Positions 54,004 to 62,708 of a stretch of DNA of 64,000 bases are shown piece after piece. This DNA comes from Methylobacterium sp. J-070 (GTDB taxonomy: Bacteria > Pseudomonadota > Alphaproteobacteria > Rhizobiales > Beijerinckiaceae): the NCBI RefSeq assembly GCF_022829385.1, contig NZ_JAKSXX010000235.1, forward strand, positions 186,001-250,000. Direction: 5' to 3'. The position numbers were made by a program, and so were the translations under genes. Numbering within the stretch: the first letter of the stretch is position 1; each line of letters starts with the position of its first letter. Under the pieces are notes generated by a model. That model saw only the letters and a list, made by a program, of their open reading frames with translations. It was not told the origin of the DNA and ran no database searches.

Positions 54004-56007
54004 ATGTTCGACAAGATCCTGATTGCCAACCGGGGCGAAATCGCCTGCCGGGTGATCAAGACCGCACGGAAGATGGGCATCAGGACCGTGGCGGTCTACT
54101 CGGATGCCGACCGCGACGCCGTGCACGTCGCGATGGCCGACGAGGCGGTCCATATCGGCCCCGCCGCAGCGTCGGAATCGTATCTCGTCATCGATAAGAT
54201 CGTCGAGGCCTGCAGGAAGACGGGCGCGCAGGCCGTGCACCCCGGCTACGGATTCCTGTCCGAGCGCGAGGCTTTTCCGAAGGCGCTCGAAGCCGCCGGC
54301 ATCGTGTTCATCGGGCCCAACCCCGCCGCCATCGCCGCGATGGGCGACAAGATCGAGTCGAAGAAGGCGGCGGCCTTGGCCGACGTCTCCACCGTGCCGG
54401 GCTTCCTCGGCGTGATCGAATCGCCCGAGCAGGCCAAGACGATCGCCGACGAGATCGGCTACCCGGTCATGATCAAGGCCTCTGCGGGCGGCGGCGGCAA
54501 GGGCATGCGCATCGCCTTCTCGGCCGACGAGGTGGCGGAAGGCTTCGCCCGCGCGCGGTCCGAGGCGGCGTCGTCCTTCGGCGACGACCGGGTCTTCATC
54601 GAGAAATTCATCACCGATCCGCGCCACATCGAGATCCAGCTGATCGGCGATAAGCACGGCAACGTCGTGTATCTCGGCGAGCGGGAGTGCTCGATCCAGC
54701 GGCGCAATCAGAAAGTGATCGAGGAGGCGCCGTCGCCGCTCCTCGACAAGAAGACCCGCCGGAAGATGGGTGAGCAGGCCGTCGCCCTCGCCAAGGCGGT
54801 GAAGTACGATTCCGCCGGCACCGTCGAGTTCGTCGCCGGTCAGGACAAGTCGTTCTACTTCCTGGAGATGAACACCCGGCTCCAGGTGGAGCATCCGGTC
54901 ACCGAGATGATCACCGGCGTCGACCTCGTCGAGCTGATGATCCGGGTCGCGGCCGGCGAGAAGCTGCCGATCACCCAGGACGACGTGAAGCTCAACGGCT
55001 GGGCGGTGGAGAGCCGCGTCTACGCCGAGGATCCGACCCGCAACTTCCTGCCCTCGATCGGGCGCCTGACGACCTACCGCCCCCCCGAGGAGGGTCGGAA
55101 CGGCAAGGCGATCGTGCGCAACGATACCGGCGTGGAGGAGGGCGGCGAGATCGCGATCCACTACGATCCGATGATCGCCAAGCTGGTCACCTGGGCACCG
55201 ACCCGGCCCGAGGCGATCAGCGCGCAGGCCGAGGCGCTGGACGCGTTCGCCATCGACGGCATCCGCCACAACATCCCATTCCTGTCGGCGCTGATGGCGC
55301 ATCCGCGCTGGCAGGAGGGGAACCTGTCCACGGGCTTCATCGCCGAGGAATTTCCGGAGGGCTTCACCGCGCCGGAGCCCGCCGGGCAGGTTGCGATCCG
55401 CATGATGGCCGCGGCGGCGGCCATCGACCACAAGCTCAATCAGCGCAAACGCGGCATCTCGGGCCAGATGCGCGCCCCGGGGCTGTTCGCCTTCGAGCGC
55501 GACCGCGTGGTGATCCTGGCCGGCCAGTCCTACCCGGTCACCGTGGAGCCCGAGGGCGAAGACCTGCAGGTGACCCAGGAGGACGGCACGGCGCTGACGG
55601 TGGCGAGCGCGTGGCGCCCGGGCGAGCCGGTCTGGATCGGCACGATCGGATCCGAGCGGGTCGCGATCCAGGTGCGCAGCCTGCTCAACGGCGTCGCCCT
55701 GCAGCATGCCGGCGCCGCGGCCGAGGCCCGCGTCTACACCCGGCGGGAGGCGGAGCTGGCCGCGCTCATGCCCGTCAAGGAGCAGGCGGGCTCCGGCAAG
55801 CAGGTGCTCTGCCCGATGCCGGGCCTCGTGAAGCAGATCCTGGTCTCCGAAGGGCAGGAGGTGAAGACCGGCGAGCCGATCGCGATCGTCGAGGCGATGA
55901 AGATGGAGAACATGCTCCGGGCCGAGCGCGACGCGAAGGTGGCGAAGATCCACGCCAAGGAGGGCGACAGCCTCGCGGTCGACGCGGTGATCCTGGAATT
56001 CGCCTGA
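54004..56007 (+). CDS. pccA: Propionyl-CoA carboxylase alpha subunit (biotin carboxylase and BCCP)
   Basis: 667 residues. Biotin carboxylase domain (1-450) with FDKILIANRGEIACRVIKT, the ATP-grasp glycine loop KASAGGGGKGMRIA and EMNTRLQVEHPVTEM; a BT linker; and a C-terminal biotinyl domain with the biotin-accepting Lys in VEAMKMENM. It makes methylmalonyl-CoA from propionyl-CoA with PccB, which is not in the window. In methylotrophs the step belongs to the ethylmalonyl-CoA pathway for glyoxylate regeneration. An acetyl- or methylcrotonyl-CoA carboxylase is less likely given the length and tail. Confidence 0.93.
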   Translation: MFDKILIANRGEIACRVIKTARKMGIRTVAVYSDADRDAVHVAMADEAVHIGPAAASESYLVIDKIVEACRKTGAQAVHPGYGFLSEREAFPKALEAAGIVFIGPNPAAIAAMGDKIESKKAAALADVSTVPGFLGVIESPEQAKTIADEIGYPVMIKASAGGGGKGMRIAFSADEVAEGFARARSEAASSFGDDRVFIEKFITDPRHIEIQLIGDKHGNVVYLGERECSIQRRNQKVIEEAPSPLLDKKTRRKMGEQAVALAKAVKYDSAGTVEFVAGQDKSFYFLEMNTRLQVEHPVTEMITGVDLVELMIRVAAGEKLPITQDDVKLNGWAVESRVYAEDPTRNFLPSIGRLTTYRPPEEGRNGKAIVRNDTGVEEGGEIAIHYDPMIAKLVTWAPTRPEAISAQAEALDAFAIDGIRHNIPFLSALMAHPRWQEGNLSTGFIAEEFPEGFTAPEPAGQVAIRMMAAAAAIDHKLNQRKRGISGQMRAPGLFAFERDRVVILAGQSYPVTVEPEGEDLQVTQEDGTALTVASAWRPGEPVWIGTIGSERVAIQVRSLLNGVALQHAGAAAEARVYTRREAELAALMPVKEQAGSGKQVLCPMPGLVKQILVSEGQEVKTGEPIAIVEAMKMENMLRAERDAKVAKIHAKEGDSLAVDAVILEFA

Positions 56008-56026
56008 ACGCCGAGGGGCGTTCGGC

Positions 56027-56257
56027 GTGCGTTCGGTTCACGACGAGCAGACGAAGCTGATCGCCACCGCGCCGAACAGCATTGCGGCGGCGCCCGTCGT
56101 CATCGGCGTGGTCACGCCGGTGACCGCCATCAGCCTCGAGATCCCGAATGCGCCACCGATGAAGGGCGGCACGGCGCCGTTCGCGTCGATATGGCTTTCC
56201 GCCGGCATCGGTTTACCGTCTCCGGCACGGCGTGCTTACCGGGGTCTCAGGCCATGA
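56027..56257 (+). CDS. Small membrane protein, paralogue of the 48028 gene
   Basis: 76 residues from a GTG at 56027, with a GAGGGG ribosome site. Signature DEQTKLIATAPNSIAAAPVV parallels NERTKLTATYVYAIAGSI of the 48028 gene. A hydrophobic middle and a basic end with PARRAYRGLRP also align in position with AARRSLKERHG. The stop overlaps the next short ORF by ATGA exactly as in the other copy. Confidence 0.55.
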   Translation: MRSVHDEQTKLIATAPNSIAAAPVVIGVVTPVTAISLEIPNAPPMKGGTAPFASIWLSAGIGLPSPARRAYRGLRP

Positions 56258-56466
56258 GATCGGGTGAGAACTTCGTGACTGTCGTCATTCCGGCGGTCGT
56301 CCTGGCCGTCGCCTGCGTTGCCGTACTCCTCGACGCGCGCGCGGCGCGGCGCATGCGGCGCAGAGTCTCTCCTCCATCCCTGTCGCGGATATGCCCCTCT
56401 ATTTCGCCTACGGCGCCAACATGGATGCCGCCGCGATGGCCCAGCGATGCCCGGTCTCGCGGCTGA
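56254..56466 (+). CDS. Short membrane protein, paralogue of the 48294 ORF; overlaps the next gene
   Basis: 70 residues. Hydrophobic helix FVTVVIPAVVLAVACVAVLL then DARAARRMRRR. It shares the helix with Pro-Ala and the following D-A-R with the 32-residue ORF at 48294. It runs on past that motif and overlaps the gamma-glutamylcyclotransferase gene by 76 bases; the tail after the Arg cluster (SPPSLSRICPS...) looks unselected, so the original stop may have been lost. Confidence 0.5.
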   Translation: MRSGENFVTVVIPAVVLAVACVAVLLDARAARRMRRRVSPPSLSRICPSISPTAPTWMPPRWPSDARSRG

Positions 56467-56822
56467 TCGGTGGCGGGCATCTGCCGCGACACCGTTTCAT
56501 CGTGATGCGCGAGGGCTACGCCTCGGTGATCCGCGATGCCCGACGCACCGTCTGGGGCGTGCTGTGGGAACTCGATAGTGCCGACATCCCGGCCCTCGAC
56601 CGATATGAGGGCGTCGCGGGCGGGCTCTACACCAAGGCGACCCTGCCGGTCAGGACCCGGGACGGCGTCCGGCGCGCGCTGATCTATCTCGGAGGCTCCA
56701 CGGCGCCAGGCCGACCACGGCCGGGCTACCTCGATTCGGTCCTGGCGGCGGCGCGCGCCGCGCAACTGCCACCGTCCTACATCAGGGAACTCAGCGCTTG
56801 GGCGCGGGGCCGGCCGGCCTGA
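56391..56822 (+). CDS. Gamma-glutamylcyclotransferase-family protein (AIG2-like)
   Basis: 143 residues. Opens with LYFAYGANMD (the YGSN-type loop of the GGCT fold) and has VWGVLWELDSADIPALDRYEGV with the catalytic-type Glu, and YLGG. By family it may cyclise gamma-glutamyl amines or peptides. The 5' end lies inside the preceding short ORF; ATG at 56391. Confidence 0.85.
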   Translation: MPLYFAYGANMDAAAMAQRCPVSRLIGGGHLPRHRFIVMREGYASVIRDARRTVWGVLWELDSADIPALDRYEGVAGGLYTKATLPVRTRDGVRRALIYLGGSTAPGRPRPGYLDSVLAAARAAQLPPSYIRELSAWARGRPA

Positions 56823-56968
56823 GGGCTGCGCAACTGGTACGCGACATGCTTGCCCACGATCGAGCTGGCGGGCGAAGTCCTGCACCGCGCCCGGCCAGCT
56901 ATCCATGATTGCGCAGGGCGCCCGTCGGTCAACGACGATCGGCGTGCGTCCGCGAGGGAGAGTTCCGC

Positions 56969-57817
56969 ATGTCGTATCTGGCGCCCGCCGATTTCGTGAA
57001 GAAGGCCGTCGACTCTGGAGAGGCGAAGGTCTTCATGGCCACCAAAGACACTTTCATCCGGGCCTACATGGCCGGCGCGATCCTGGCACTGGCCGCCGCC
57101 TTCGCGGTCACCATCAACCAGACCACCGGCCAGCCGCTCGTGGGCGCGCTGCTGTTCCCGGTCGGCTTCTCGATGCTGTACCTGCTGGGCTACGACCTGT
57201 TCACCGGCGTCTGCGTGCTCACGCCGCTCGCGCTGATCGACAAGCGGCCGGGCGTGACGGTGGCGGGTGTCGCCCGCAACTGGGTGCTGGTGTTCTTCGG
57301 CAACTTCGCGGGCGCGCTGACCACCGCCTTCATGATGGCGATCGTCTTCACCTTCGGCTTCGCCACGGAGCCGAACGCCGTCGGCAAGGTCATCGCCGGG
57401 ATCGGCGAGGCCCGGACCCTCGGCTACGAGAAGTACGGCGCCTCGGGCATGCTGACGCTCTTCGTCCGCGCCATGATGTGCAACTGGATGGTCTCCACCG
57501 GCGTCATCGGCGCGATGCTGTCGACCTCGGTGCCCGGCAAGGTGATCGCCATGTGGATGCCGATCACGGTCTTCTTCTTCATGACGTTCGAGCACTCGGT
57601 GGTGAACATGTTCCTGTTCCCGTCGGCGATCCTCATGGGCGGCCACCTGACCATCATGGATTACCTGATCTGGAACGAGATCCCGACCCTGATCGGCAAC
57701 ATCGTCGGCGGCCTCGCCTTCACCGGCCTGATGCTCTACGCCACCCATGTTCGGACCGGCGTGACCCGCACGGCGTCGATCGAGTCGGGCGTCCGTCGTC
57801 CGATGGCGGCCGAGTAA
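56969..57817 (+). CDS. Formate/nitrite transporter family channel (FNT)
   Basis: 282 residues, six membrane helices. Family repeats: GAILALAAAFAVTINQTTG in the first half, YDLFTGVCVLTPLALIDKR with the Omega-loop region, and MCNWMVSTGVIGAML and FEHSVVNMFLFPSAILMGG in the second (the constriction His in FEHSV). Moves formate, nitrite or hydrosulfide. Given the oxalate locus in the window, formate is a plausible substrate, since Frc releases formate. Start ATG 56969 (GAGGGAGAG ribosome site). Confidence 0.93.
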   Translation: MSYLAPADFVKKAVDSGEAKVFMATKDTFIRAYMAGAILALAAAFAVTINQTTGQPLVGALLFPVGFSMLYLLGYDLFTGVCVLTPLALIDKRPGVTVAGVARNWVLVFFGNFAGALTTAFMMAIVFTFGFATEPNAVGKVIAGIGEARTLGYEKYGASGMLTLFVRAMMCNWMVSTGVIGAMLSTSVPGKVIAMWMPITVFFFMTFEHSVVNMFLFPSAILMGGHLTIMDYLIWNEIPTLIGNIVGGLAFTGLMLYATHVRTGVTRTASIESGVRRPMAAE

Positions 57818-57825
57818 CGACAGAG

Positions 57826-57847
57826 GGCCCGCGCCTCCGCGCGGGCC
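57826..57847 (+). terminator. Hairpin after the FNT gene
   Basis: A perfect 9-bp stem (57826-57834 with 57839-57847) with a 4-base loop starts 8 bases after the stop. No T-run. Nothing else recognised in the 227 bases to acyP. Confidence 0.55.
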
Positions 57848-58074
57848 GCGTCGCGGCGCTGACGGGACGGACACCTCCCGGCGTCCGCCCCTCGCCGCAG
57901 CGGCAGGCGTCGGACCTCGACTGCCCGTTCCGCCGAACCGCCGCGCAGACCGTCCTGCAACCGGGACCGCAGGGACATCGGCGCAGGCCCGACGGTCGGG
58001 CTTGATCGCCCGGACGTCCTGTCGCAAGACGCCATCCTGCACCGTGGCACGAGCCGGTCGGGAGTGACTCCAGG

Positions 58075-58359
58075 ATGGGCGTGACGCGGACCGTCTCCGT
58101 CATCATCAGGGGCCGTGTCCAGGGCGTATCGTATCGCGCCTGGACCCAGGCCGAAGCCCGCGCTCGCGGGCTCCGCGGCTTCGTGCGCAACCGTGATGAC
58201 GGCTCGGTCGAGGGGATGTTCAGCGGCTCGCCGGACGCCGTTGCCGCGATGACGACGCTGTGCCGTTCGGGTCCGCCCGGCGCCCGCGTCACCGACGTCG
58301 AGGTGCGCGAGCGCCACGACATCGCGGCGCCGGACGGGTTCGACATCCTCCGGGGTTAG
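58075..58359 (+). CDS. acyP: Acylphosphatase
   Basis: 94 residues. Diagnostic phosphate-binding loop and catalytic residues: VIIRGRVQGVSYRAWTQ and GLRGFVRNRDDGSVEG. Hydrolyses acyl phosphates such as acetyl phosphate and carbamoyl phosphate; a small cytoplasmic enzyme. Single gene. Confidence 0.95.
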   Translation: MGVTRTVSVIIRGRVQGVSYRAWTQAEARARGLRGFVRNRDDGSVEGMFSGSPDAVAAMTTLCRSGPPGARVTDVEVRERHDIAAPDGFDILRG

Positions 58360-58458
58360 CGCCGGGCGAGGCCGGGGCGCACGAGCCACGCGGGTTCTGA
58401 ACCGGCGCGCGGGCTGGTATGGCACGGCAGCCCAAAGTGAACCCGCCGTCCGGAGATC

Positions 58459-59214
58459 ATGAACGACCTGTCCGTCAGCAACACCGCCTTCTCGCCTCTG
58501 GATCTCGGGGCGCTCCTCTACTTCATCCTCGCCTGGATGGCTTACGGGCTCTCGGTGGGCCGGCTGCGCGGACGCATGGTGTCGCTCAGCCAGATCATGA
58601 ACGGCCACCGGTACAACTGGACGCGGCAGATCATCGGACGCGAGAACCGGGTGGTGGACACCCAGATCAACGCGTCCCTCCAGAACGGCACCGCCTTCTT
58701 CGCCTCGACCTCCCTCATCGCCCTCGGCTCGGTACTCACCCTGTCGCGCTCCGGCGACGATGTGCTCAACCTCTTCGCGACGCTGCCCTTCGGCACGGTG
58801 GCGAACCGGCTCACCTGGGAACTGAAGGTCGCCGGACTGGCGGTTGTCTTCGTGTACGCCTTCTTCAAGTTCGCCTGGGCCTATCGGCTGTTCAACTACG
58901 CGGCCATCCTGCTCGGAGCCGTGCCTCCGAAGGGGTCCGGGGCGAGCGAGACCGAGATGATGCGGGCGGTCCGCCGTCTGGCGGCCATGAACGTGAGTGC
59001 CGGGCGGCATTTCGCCCGCGGACAGCGGGCCTTCTTCTTCGCGCTGGCCTATCTCGGCTGGTTCGTGAGCCCCTACGTCCTCGTCGTCTCGACGACGGCG
59101 GTCGTGATCATCATGTGGCGGCGGCAATTCGCCTCCGAGATCCGCAAGGCGCTGCTCGAGGCGGGCGAGGGGCCTCACGAGGGCCCGTTCCCGGATGCGG
59201 ACGAGGAACCCTGA
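58459..59214 (+). CDS. DUF599-family membrane protein
   Basis: 251 residues with four membrane helices. Matches the DUF599 pattern: N-terminal DLGALLYFILAWMAYGLSV, NAFFASTSLIALGSVL, then FKFAWAYRLFNYAAILLGA (WxxRLFNY motif) and FFFALAYLGWFVSPYVL. Function unknown. A CGGAG ribosome site precedes ATG 58459. It ends 1 base before the DUF3253 gene start, so they are co-expressed. Confidence 0.9.
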   Translation: MNDLSVSNTAFSPLDLGALLYFILAWMAYGLSVGRLRGRMVSLSQIMNGHRYNWTRQIIGRENRVVDTQINASLQNGTAFFASTSLIALGSVLTLSRSGDDVLNLFATLPFGTVANRLTWELKVAGLAVVFVYAFFKFAWAYRLFNYAAILLGAVPPKGSGASETEMMRAVRRLAAMNVSAGRHFARGQRAFFFALAYLGWFVSPYVLVVSTTAVVIIMWRRQFASEIRKALLEAGEGPHEGPFPDADEEP

Positions 59215-59215
59215 T

Positions 59216-59518
59216 ATGACCGACGAGAGACCCGACGACGCGGCGATCGAGACGACGATGCTCGGCCTCGTGGCGGAGCGCGGCGCGGACAAGACCGTCT
59301 GCCCGTCGGAGGTGGCCCGCGCGCTCGGCGGCCCGCATCCGGACGGCTGGGGTCCGCTGATGCAGCCCGTCCGCCGGGTCGCGGTCCGCCTCGCCCATGC
59401 GGGCCGGATCGCGATCCTGCGCAAGGGGAAGCCCGTCGACCCCGACGATTTCCGCGGGATCTACCGGCTCGGCTGGCCGCCGGGCGCCTGGGGACCCGGC
59501 AGCAGCTCGGGCGTGTAG
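59216..59518 (+). CDS. DUF3253-family winged-helix-like protein
   Basis: 100 residues. Conserved SEVARALGG, WGPLMQPVRRVAVRLAHAGRIAILRKG and DFRGIYRLG, the DUF3253 pattern. Probably a small nucleic-acid-binding or regulatory fold; function unknown. Starts 1 base after DUF599. The 3' 58 bases overlap the convergent YdcF-type gene. Confidence 0.88.
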   Translation: MTDERPDDAAIETTMLGLVAERGADKTVCPSEVARALGGPHPDGWGPLMQPVRRVAVRLAHAGRIAILRKGKPVDPDDFRGIYRLGWPPGAWGPGSSSGV

Positions 59519-60282
59519 CCGGACCATCGGTAGACCGCGAGGCCGATCCACTCCTTCACGACGAGGTCGAGCTGGAGCAGACCCTCCGAGGCGAAGCCGT
59601 TGAAGCGGGCCGCATCCCCCCAGCCGCGGGTCCGGTAATCCACCGGATAGGCATCGACCGTGAAACCGGCCTGGCGGAAGCAGCCGATGGCCCGGGGCAT
59701 GTGCCACGCCGAGGTCACGAGGAGCCAGCGTTCCCCGGGTTTCGGCTGGACCAGCGCCGCCGTGAACGCGGCGTTCTCGTGCGTGTTGCGCGAGCGGTTC
59801 TCCAGGATCAGGCGCGTGCGCGGGACCCCGATGACGTCGGCCTGACGGCTGACGATGTCGGCCTCGGCGATGCCGCCGCCGATGAATCCGCTCCCGCCGG
59901 AGAACACGAGGCGCGCGCCGGGGTAGCGTCGGGCGAGATCGGCGAAGTAGATCGGGCGCTCCCCGGCATCGTTGACGATGACCTGCGCGCGCGCCTCGGA
60001 CAGGCCGGCCTCGATGCCGCCGCCCAGGACGATGATCCCCGCCGGGGCGGGGCCGTCGCCCGGATCGGCGGCGAAGCGCTGCTCCAGCGGCAGAAGCAGC
60101 GCCTCGGAGACCGGCGACAATCCCCCAGCGGCGAGGCCGAGGGCGCCGAACGCCGCCAGCCCGATGCCGGTCCGGCGCAGCGGCGTCGCCGCCGCCATCA
60201 GCAGGCCGGCGAGACCGGTGAAGATGAACAGGTTCGAGGGGGTGATCAGGAAGTAGACCACCTTCGAGAGCGGGAAGAACAC
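59461..60282 (-). CDS. YdcF/ElyC-family protein (DUF218)
   Basis: 273 residues from GTG at 60282. Two N-terminal membrane helices (VVYFLITPSNLFIFTGLAGLL; GIGLAAFGALGLAAGGL) are followed by the DUF218 domain: AGIIVLGGGIE, RLVFSGGSG, ENRSRNTHENA and LVTSAWHMPRAIGCFRQAG. ElyC-type proteins affect envelope biogenesis and lipid-carrier supply. The stop lies inside the DUF3253 gene (58-base convergent overlap). The GTG is 6 bases after the RraA-like stop, so these are coupled. Confidence 0.85.
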   Translation of the reverse strand: MFFPLSKVVYFLITPSNLFIFTGLAGLLMAAATPLRRTGIGLAAFGALGLAAGGLSPVSEALLLPLEQRFAADPGDGPAPAGIIVLGGGIEAGLSEARAQVIVNDAGERPIYFADLARRYPGARLVFSGGSGFIGGGIAEADIVSRQADVIGVPRTRLILENRSRNTHENAAFTAALVQPKPGERWLLVTSAWHMPRAIGCFRQAGFTVDAYPVDYRTRGWGDAARFNGFASEGLLQLDLVVKEWIGLAVYRWSGYTPELLPGPQAPGGQPSR

Positions 60283-60287
60283 GGCGT

Positions 60288-60935
60288 TCAGGCCGGCTTC
60301 GTGTCGGCCTCGAACCGCGCGAGCGCCGCGGCATCCGGCGGCAGGAGGCGCGCAAGGCTCTCGCCGCGCTCGACCTCGCGCTGGATCCACAGATCGAGGC
60401 GCTGCTGCTCCACGGTCTCCAGGGCGATCCGCTCGGCCAGCGCCGCCGGCAGCGTGACGAGGCCTCCGTCCCCGCAGACGACGATGTCGCCCGGATGGAA
60501 CGCGGCGCCGCCGCACGCGACGGGCTGCTGGCTCGCCACGAGGGCCAGGGTGCCGCCCGCCGCCTCCGGGGCGCACCAGAGCGGCACGCCGATCTCCTGC
60601 GGCAGGGCGGCATCGGTGACCAGTCCGACCGCGCCGCGGCGGGCGAGCCGCGCCGACAGGATCGGTCCGAAGGGGAGGGCGAGCCCCGAGCCGGCGGCAT
60701 CGATCACCACCACCGCGCCCTCAGGGACCGCGTCGATCGCGGCGGCGAGATCGCCCACGGCGTCGTCGCGGGCCGGGATCATCCGCAGCGTATAGGCCTC
60801 GCCGATCGCGACGCCGCCGCGGCCGGACAGGCCGCGCGGGCTGAAGGCTCTGACGCCGGCCCGGGTCAGGGCGCGGGCGAGGCTCGCCGGCGTCACGGCG
60901 GAGAGCGCGTCGCGCAGGGTCGGATCGATCGCCAT
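60288..60935 (-). CDS. RraA-like protein lacking the catalytic Arg-Asp pair
   Basis: 215 residues, RraA/HMG-aldolase fold. It keeps the nucleotide-like core GRGGVAIGEAYTLRM, VVIDAAGSGLALPFG and RRGAVGLVTDAAL. Where the HMG/CHA aldolase members have V-R-D after DG, this protein has L-P-Q (P112-Q113), so the metal and base function is lost. Family roles include oxaloacetate decarboxylase, RNase E inhibitor or aldolase. Function here is unknown; it may be regulatory or substrate-binding. Confidence 0.75.
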   Translation of the reverse strand: MAIDPTLRDALSAVTPASLARALTRAGVRAFSPRGLSGRGGVAIGEAYTLRMIPARDDAVGDLAAAIDAVPEGAVVVIDAAGSGLALPFGPILSARLARRGAVGLVTDAALPQEIGVPLWCAPEAAGGTLALVASQQPVACGGAAFHPGDIVVCGDGGLVTLPAALAERIALETVEQQRLDLWIQREVERGESLARLLPPDAAALARFEADTKPA

Positions 60936-61036
60936 CGGGGGCTCCTATGGGGCGGCCCCGGTCCGGGTCGCGCCGGGCCGGGGTGGATTCTGCCAAGGTG
61001 GAAGGTCGGGCCGCGCCGGCAAGCCCGCGGGCGCTC

Positions 61037-61648
61037 TCAGGCGATCGGCTCGCCCAGGGCCCGCGCGGCGGCGGGACGGGCGGCGATGCGCGCATACCAG
61101 CGCCGCAGGGCCGGCCGGTCGACGCGCTCCGCCGGAAGGTTGAGCCAGCGATGGGCGGCGCAGCCGAGGGCGATGTCGGCGATGCTGAAGCGCGCGCCGG
61201 CGACGTAATCCCGGTCGGCCAGATGGCCTTCGAGGATCGCCGCCATCGCCTCGCTCTTCTTCAGCGAGGTTGCGATCAGCGCGCGGTCCGGATCGGTTGA
61301 CCGCAGAAGCTGCCAGAAGGCGTCGCGCATGGCGGGCGTGAAACTCGTCGCCTGCCAGTCAAGCCATTGCTCGATACGGGCCCGCTCCTGCGGATCGTCC
61401 GGCAGCGCCAGGGCCTGGGCGGTCGCCGCGAGGTAGCGCAGGATGGCGTTCGACTCCCAGAGGACGAAGCCGTCCTCCTCCAGGGTCGGGACCAGGCCGT
61501 TCGGATTGCGGGCCCGGTAGGCGGGATCGTCGACCACGCCGTGGGCGCCACCGGCCTCGATCCGCTCGTAGGCGAGGCCAGCCTCGTCCAGGCCCCAGAC
61601 CGCCTTCTGCACGTTGACCGAGGTCAGCCGTCCCCAGAGCCTGCGCAT
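61037..61648 (-). CDS. Glutathione S-transferase
   Basis: 203 residues. Thioredoxin-like N-terminal domain: LTSVNVQKAVWGLDEAGLAYERIEAGG, NPNGLVPTLEEDGFVLWESNAILRYLA (the Glu-Ser glutathione contact), then an all-helical C-terminal domain. The conjugation substrate is unknown. Starts 4 bases after epmB and is presumably read in the same mRNA. Confidence 0.92.
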   Translation of the reverse strand: MRRLWGRLTSVNVQKAVWGLDEAGLAYERIEAGGAHGVVDDPAYRARNPNGLVPTLEEDGFVLWESNAILRYLAATAQALALPDDPQERARIEQWLDWQATSFTPAMRDAFWQLLRSTDPDRALIATSLKKSEAMAAILEGHLADRDYVAGARFSIADIALGCAAHRWLNLPAERVDRPALRRWYARIAARPAAARALGEPIA

Positions 61649-61652
61649 CGTC

Positions 61653-62708
61653 TCACGATTCTCCGTCTTGCCGCGGCGGATAGGGGTGCTCGCACCCGTT
61701 CGGGTCGGTCACGCGCGTGCCATCCTGGGTCTCGCGCAGATAGCCCGGTCCGACCGGGACCTTGCCATGGCCGCCGGGTATGTCGAGCACGTAGGTCGGC
61801 TGGGCGAGGCCCGAGAGCCGGCCGCGCAGCCTCCGCATCAGGTCCTGGCCCTCCGCCAGGCCCGTGCGCAGATGGCCGGTGCCGGGCGCGAGGTCGCCCT
61901 GGTGCAGGTAATAGGGCTTGATCCGGTTCTCCACGAAGGCGCGCATCAGGGCTTCGAGCGTGGCGGCATCGTCGTTGACGCCCCGCAGCAGCACCGACTG
62001 GCTCACCATCGGGATCCCCGCCTCGACCAGGCGCGCGCAGGCGGCCCGGGCCGCCGGGGTGAATTCCCGCGGATGGTTGGCGTGCAGGGCCACGAACACC
62101 GCGCCCCCGAACCGTCGCAACGCCTCCACGAGCCCGGCAGAGACGAGGTCCGGCTTGACCACGGGGACCCGGGTATGGACCCGCATGACCCGCACGTGAT
62201 CGATGCCCGCCAGGCGTTCGGCGATGACGCCGAGCCGCCGTGTCGAGAGCGCGAACGGGTCGCCGCCGGTCAACACCACCTCCCAGATCCGCGGATCGCC
62301 CGCGATGTACGCGAAGGCGGCCTCCAGCTCGGCATCGGTCAGCGTCCCGAGCCCGTTCGGTCCGACCATCTCCCGGCGGAAGCAGAAGCGGCAATACACC
62401 GGGCAGACATGCAGCGGCTTGAGCAGGACGCGGTCGGGGTAGCGGTGGACGATCCCGGCCACCGGCGCATGGGCCGCGTCGCCGATCGGGTCGGCGCGCT
62501 CCTCGGGCTTCGTCAGAGATTCCTGGACGGTGGGGATGAACTGGCGGGCGATCGGGTCGTCCGGTGCGTCGGGCTCGATCAGCTCGGCCATGTCGGGCGT
62601 CACCGAGACGGCGTAACGGGCGAGCACGGTGGCCAGGGCGTCGGCCTCGGTGCCGGCGATCAGCCCGGCGGCGACGAGGTCCTCGGCGCTGCGCAGCATA
62701 CGGTTCAC
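61653..62708 (-). CDS. epmB: EF-P beta-lysylation protein EpmB (lysine 2,3-aminomutase-like)
   Basis: 351 residues from GTG at 62708. Radical-SAM/PLP enzyme: HVCPVYCRFCFRR (CxxxCxxC iron-sulfur motif), LTGGDPFAL, VRVMRVHTRVPVVKP and KPYYLHQGDLAPGTGHLRT (PLP region). In EF-P modification it makes (R)-beta-lysine, used by EpmA. Shorter than clostridial lysine 2,3-aminomutases, as expected for EpmB. The GTG overlaps the epmA stop (GTGA), so the pair is translationally coupled. EF-P itself (efp) is not in the window. Confidence 0.92.
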   Translation of the reverse strand: MNRMLRSAEDLVAAGLIAGTEADALATVLARYAVSVTPDMAELIEPDAPDDPIARQFIPTVQESLTKPEERADPIGDAAHAPVAGIVHRYPDRVLLKPLHVCPVYCRFCFRREMVGPNGLGTLTDAELEAAFAYIAGDPRIWEVVLTGGDPFALSTRRLGVIAERLAGIDHVRVMRVHTRVPVVKPDLVSAGLVEALRRFGGAVFVALHANHPREFTPAARAACARLVEAGIPMVSQSVLLRGVNDDAATLEALMRAFVENRIKPYYLHQGDLAPGTGHLRTGLAEGQDLMRRLRGRLSGLAQPTYVLDIPGGHGKVPVGPGYLRETQDGTRVTDPNGCEHPYPPRQDGES

